Below are positions 60,945-64,000 of a stretch of 64,000 bases of DNA, piece by piece. Position numbers and translations under genes: made by a program. Every line of letters begins with the position of its first letter. Positions within the stretch are counted from its first letter, which is position 1. This stretch comes from Zoroaster sp. YZ-2022. Lineage: Eukaryota > Echinodermata > Asteroidea > Forcipulatida > Zoroasteridae. Location: assembly GCA_029582265.1 (NCBI GenBank), contig CM055822.1:43935973-43999972 (forward strand). The letters are read 5' to 3'. The notes beneath the pieces are model-generated. The model worked only from the letters and a program-made list of their open reading frames with translations, did not search any database and was not told the origin of the DNA.

Positions 60945-61303
60945 ATGGTGTCTATAGCGATGATGATTGGAGGCGCCGTAATAAACGCCCTCGCTTTTTC
61001 AGGATCAATTTCTTTATTTTCCAGTTTACGTTCCAACGATGCTGAAAAAGAACGAAAGAGGCACGATCTCGCTTTAGAAAAACTTGCTAAAGCTAGAGAC
61101 GAATGGTCTAAAAAGCGCTCGAAATATCTAGATTACTTGAACGACCGACTCAAAAAAGAATCGAACGCTCAAAAAACCTTTACCGATATAAACGAAGCGA
61201 CGAATGAATATTATATCGTGAAGTTTTGTTTATCATCTTGGGCATGGGAGTAGTAGGCTACGTGAGTTATAAATTATTCAAACAAGATACAAATAAAAAC
61301 TAA
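60945..61303 (+). pseudogene. Small Polinton membrane/coiled-coil protein, internally deleted
   Basis: Starts MVSIAMMIGGAVINALAFSG, nearly identical in layout to 48,624, with the charged helix RKRHDLALEKLAKARDEWSK. At about 61,218 a deletion removes roughly 35 codons present in copy II and shifts the frame; the hydrophobic end (IILGMGVVGYVSYKLF) and QDTNKN follow to 61,303. Divergent from the capsid gene. Function unknown. Confidence 0.55.
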
Positions 61304-61314
61304 TTGTAAATAGT

Positions 61315-62608
61315 ATGGCAGAAGGAGGACGCGAGATGGATGATTTTAGCGTCCCAGACATTCCACAAGAGATGACTTTGAAGAAGAAACGAGTTTTAAT
61401 CACATTGAAGCTACTGACGACGAATTAAATAGATCGCAAGATGGCGAAGGCACTTCCGACTTTGATACATCAATACATCGGCAAAACGAAATGATTGACA
61501 AATTTTACGAATTTGTAAAAGCAAAGGCTATGAAATCAACAAATTCCCGCAAATCGAACAATTTAAAATTATTGACAAAGATGGTTTTTATTTCGATGAT
61601 GTAAAGTTAACGGTCGATTCAAACACACACACAAAAATTGCCAGCCTAACAGAAATAGCTAAAAGAGCTTACAAAGCTACACAAGAATCAGGACCTTTAT
61701 TTGTTAGAGAACAGTTGGGTGTAAAAGACGATGGTTTAGTCTCGAAAAAGGCGAGTGAAGCGTTACAACCAACCGTTAGTGATCTCGATAAAATAAACGT
61801 TGAAAGTATTCCGATGCAAGATTTACCGCAAGCCGCGACGAATGTAGAACGAGACACCCATGAAATAATAAGTTCTATCCTTCAAAACGACGAATTGCGA
61901 AACTTTATCGAGACCCAACCAATGCGAGAACTGGTGGCTCTCGATAAAGCCTTGCAAACGACTCGAGGTGAACGAGTAATTAATTTAGCCAAATTGAGCA
62001 CACTCGACAAAGAAATCTCCGATCTTCAAGAATTAATTTCTGACGCTATTGAGCGGGGACTTGAAGAAGAAGAAACCGTAGAAGCTCGTAAACAGCTTAA
62101 AGATAAACAAGACGAAAAACGAGCTAGATTAGAGGCTGCGAGTACGCAAGATCACGTTCTTCGTAGTCAAATCAATAGAATCAAAGAAACGATTAATAAA
62201 ATGTTGGAAAGAGACGTTGGGTTGGGTGAATAAATTAAAACTTTATTTAGAGAACAAGGCGTAACGATAGTCAGTATATTAGCGGCGATTAGTCTCGCCA
62301 TCAGTACCATCGTCGCTTCGATCTTAGTGAGCGTAAAACCGATTTTTCCGCCACCTATACCACCTACGCCTACACCCAGTGGCGGTACCGTAAACGACTG
62401 GATACAAAAAACTCTCAAAAATCTATCGAATCTACTAAAGAAACTTGGATTAAAAGCCTTGGATTCTCTACCGGGTATCATCGGAGGAGTATTAAGTTGG
62501 TTATTGACTCAACTTTCCTCAGCGGTAGGATGGTTGGCGGAACATGTGTGGCTATTCGTGAGCGGAGTCGGAGTTTTAGTTTTATCTTATCTACAGAGTC
62601 AACGTTGA
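61315..62608 (+). pseudogene. Polinton coiled-coil protein with hydrophobic C-terminus
   Basis: Starts MAEGGREMDDFSVPD at 61,315 and is about 430 codons in total. The first 390 bases are scrambled by shifts; 61,715-62,233 is open with a long coiled coil (LDKEISDLQELISDAIERGL; QINRIKETINKMLERD). A nonsense change at 62,231 precedes TLFREQGVTIVSILAAISLA and a transmembrane helix, a Pro-rich linker, then an open end (62,327-62,608) with WIQKTLKNLSNLLKKLGLKA, LPGIIGGVLSWLL and WLFVSGVGVLVLSYL. Amphipathic and transmembrane helices at the end suggest membrane interaction during virion assembly or entry, but this is inference. Its end overlaps the opposite gene by ten bases. Confidence 0.6.
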
Positions 62609-64000
62609 AACAACTCGTAAATAATTACGCCTAGTCCACCAATAATTGCGAAGCCAAATATCAGAGAATTTGTTTTCATCTTGGTGAGTATCGATAGATA
62701 GTGGCGTGTTGAGTTGAGTATCGACGGATGGTGAATCGATATATATAGTGGTGAGCCAAGCTTAGTATAGATGGATGGTGATTGCTGAGTATCCGCAGAT
62801 GGTGGCAAATCGGTAGATGAAACGATAGATGGCGTATCGTTATATGATAGTTGCTGAGTATCGATAGATGACGGCGGTAGCTGAGTATCGATGGATGGTG
62901 GCAGAGAGGGAACGGGCGTTGAATTAGTGTCTTGATTCGATCCGAGCGACAGATTCGACGTTGCGATTAAAATATTGTTGTTGTATCCCACGTACGTACC
63001 TATTCGCAAATTCATGTCGGATGGCATAAGGTATAAACCTTCTCCGATGACAAAGTTTAACTGCGATCGAGCGTATTGTAAAGAATCTTGGTACCTCTGA
63101 ATAGAAGATTGCAAATCTACCGGAGAATCGATCGAAGCATCGAGAATGTTTAATAATTCTCTTTTTGCATCTAAACCGGTACCCGGTACGAGAATTCCAG
63201 TTTTTGCTTGAGCTCAGCACCGCGTAAACGTACGTTCTTATAGAGTCGTTGATTCGTTCTATACCTATATCCGTAAAACCCTGAGCCAATCCCGACTCGA
63301 GTATAAATTTAACCCAAGCTCGCTCAGTCTGAGGAGATTGTGAAATATAAGCGACTGTATACATCGAGGGATGAACTCCAAAACCCATCTTTGTCGCGTC
63401 TGAATAATCGTTCTCGCTAGAGAATGAAACATGCAGGTTTAAATTATCGTAGTTTTTCCCAGGTACTGGAATGTAACCGTTGTCGTAATAATAGGCTGTT
63501 CCCAATCCTCTCGAGTTTTTGTCTTGTTGTTGTTTCCAATCATATAATGGCGAGACGTGAAAGTCTCTACATATTTTATTATACGCGCCAATGTCGATAT
63601 TGTTTTCAAACGCGCTCCAAAAATTTTGAAAAGATGCTGGACATCTCATTTCTTTGAGCAATCGTCTAATTTGATAATTAACGTGAAATTTGAAAAAAAA
63701 ACTACTAATCATCGGATTCGAATGGAGTAAATGTTTATAACTCACTCCACACCCCGTCGTACTACACCACGTTACAAAATTCATTTGATTCTGATAAAAC
63801 TTTAGCGGATACGAATTCCAGCTACTTACAATCTCATCGCTATTGACGTGAGGCAACTTGTACTTGCTAAAAGAATCTGCTAGTTCTACTTGTACAAAAT
63901 CGTTTTCTGTCACGTAAATCTTTTGAATAGACAAGTCGCTGGAAGAAATTGTTCCAGCTTTAAAATTTCCAGATTGTCGACACCGCTTTGATATATTACT
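62599..64000 (-). pseudogene. Polinton membrane-anchored surface-type protein, runs off the window
   Basis: Frame continues past 64,000 upstream of MSIQKIYV, matching the longer N-terminus in copy II. Conserved blocks: SWNSYPLKFYQNQMNFVTWC, STTGCGVSYKHLLHSN, AFENNIDIGAYNKICRDFHV, GLGTAYYYDNGYIPVPG, AWVKFILESGLAQGFTD and RINDSIRTYVYAVL. A shift near 63,215 separates YQDSLQYARSQLNFVIGEGL and LMPSDMNLRIG. The linker differs from copy II: a degenerate (S)TDTQ/PPS-type repeat (62,690-62,920) in place of NQPPLPLDV units. The C-terminal anchor is LIFGFAIIGGLGVIIYELF. Ectodomain-stalk-anchor layout as in copy II; function unknown. Confidence 0.6.

Larger units (their letters stand above)
55568..64000 (+). 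mobile_element. Polinton III: internal part, running off the window
   Basis: Same gene order as Polinton II from the palm of PolB to the surface-type protein. Differences: a repeat-rich 875-bp spacer between PolB and integrase, an added RPB6-like gene and an extra small paralogue, and a deletion that removes the packaging ATPase and the neighbouring small genes. Left edge joined to a reverse LINE; right edge beyond 64,000. Protein identity to II is high but with many differences, so these are distinct insertions. Confidence 0.85.

Overview
The window is eukaryotic, most likely from a marine invertebrate animal. It has no bacterial-style operons. The only host gene traces are two copies of a secreted PAN/apple-domain exon followed by GT splice donors. 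Everything else recognisable is mobile DNA: several families of non-LTR retrotransposons (LINEs), a tRNA-derived SINE, small hairpin (MITE-like) elements, long microsatellites, and three partial copies of a Polinton/Maverick element (a virus-like self-synthesising DNA transposon). The phylum cannot be fixed from the sequence alone.

Layout. 0-1.4 kb: remnant of a Tx1/L1-type LINE, then a 5'-truncated SINE and a T-rich degenerate tandem repeat. 2.7-5.6 kb: decayed LINE of the restriction-like-endonuclease (R2/NeSL-type) group, running into a (CGT)n array. 6.2-7.4 kb: first copy of a segmental duplication carrying a broken PAN exon, with a possible 15-codon second exon at 7.67 kb. 10.46-13.64 kb: Polinton I, the right-hand end of an element in reverse orientation. 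13.64-33.08 kb: four head-to-tail copies (A-D) of Tx1-like LINEs whose outer boundaries coincide with (TC)n microsatellites. 34.3-35.3 kb: a 120-bp minisatellite. 37-38.8 kb: small palindromic elements and (TA)n. 38.83-39.90 kb: second copy of the PAN duplication, with an intact exon. 39.905-52.75 kb: Polinton II, the left-hand end plus most genes. 53.5-55.6 kb: a reverse CR1-like LINE. 55.6-64 kb: Polinton III, which runs off the window.

Together the three Polintons show the gene order of the family. It runs: terminal repeat with CRE-like sites, protein-primed DNA polymerase B, convergent retrovirus-type integrase, a cluster of small basic or membrane proteins (one of them, in copy III, closely resembling RNA polymerase subunit RPB6), packaging ATPase, major capsid protein, a divergent AT-rich promoter, a coiled-coil membrane protein, a tail-to-tail membrane-anchored surface-type protein, a probable virion protein, a tandem family of MASIYGPSR proteins, a two-helix hydrophobic protein, a zinc ribbon, and the other terminal repeat. 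All copies carry frameshifts, stops or deletions and look non-functional. No adenain-type protease was recognised.

The most interesting points are the RPB6-like gene inside a Polinton, the (TC)n-bounded LINE array with a covarying 3'-UTR hairpin, the tandem MASIYGPSR family, CRE palindromes in the Polinton ends, and a palindrome with a hammerhead-like core inserted between two (TA)n tracts.
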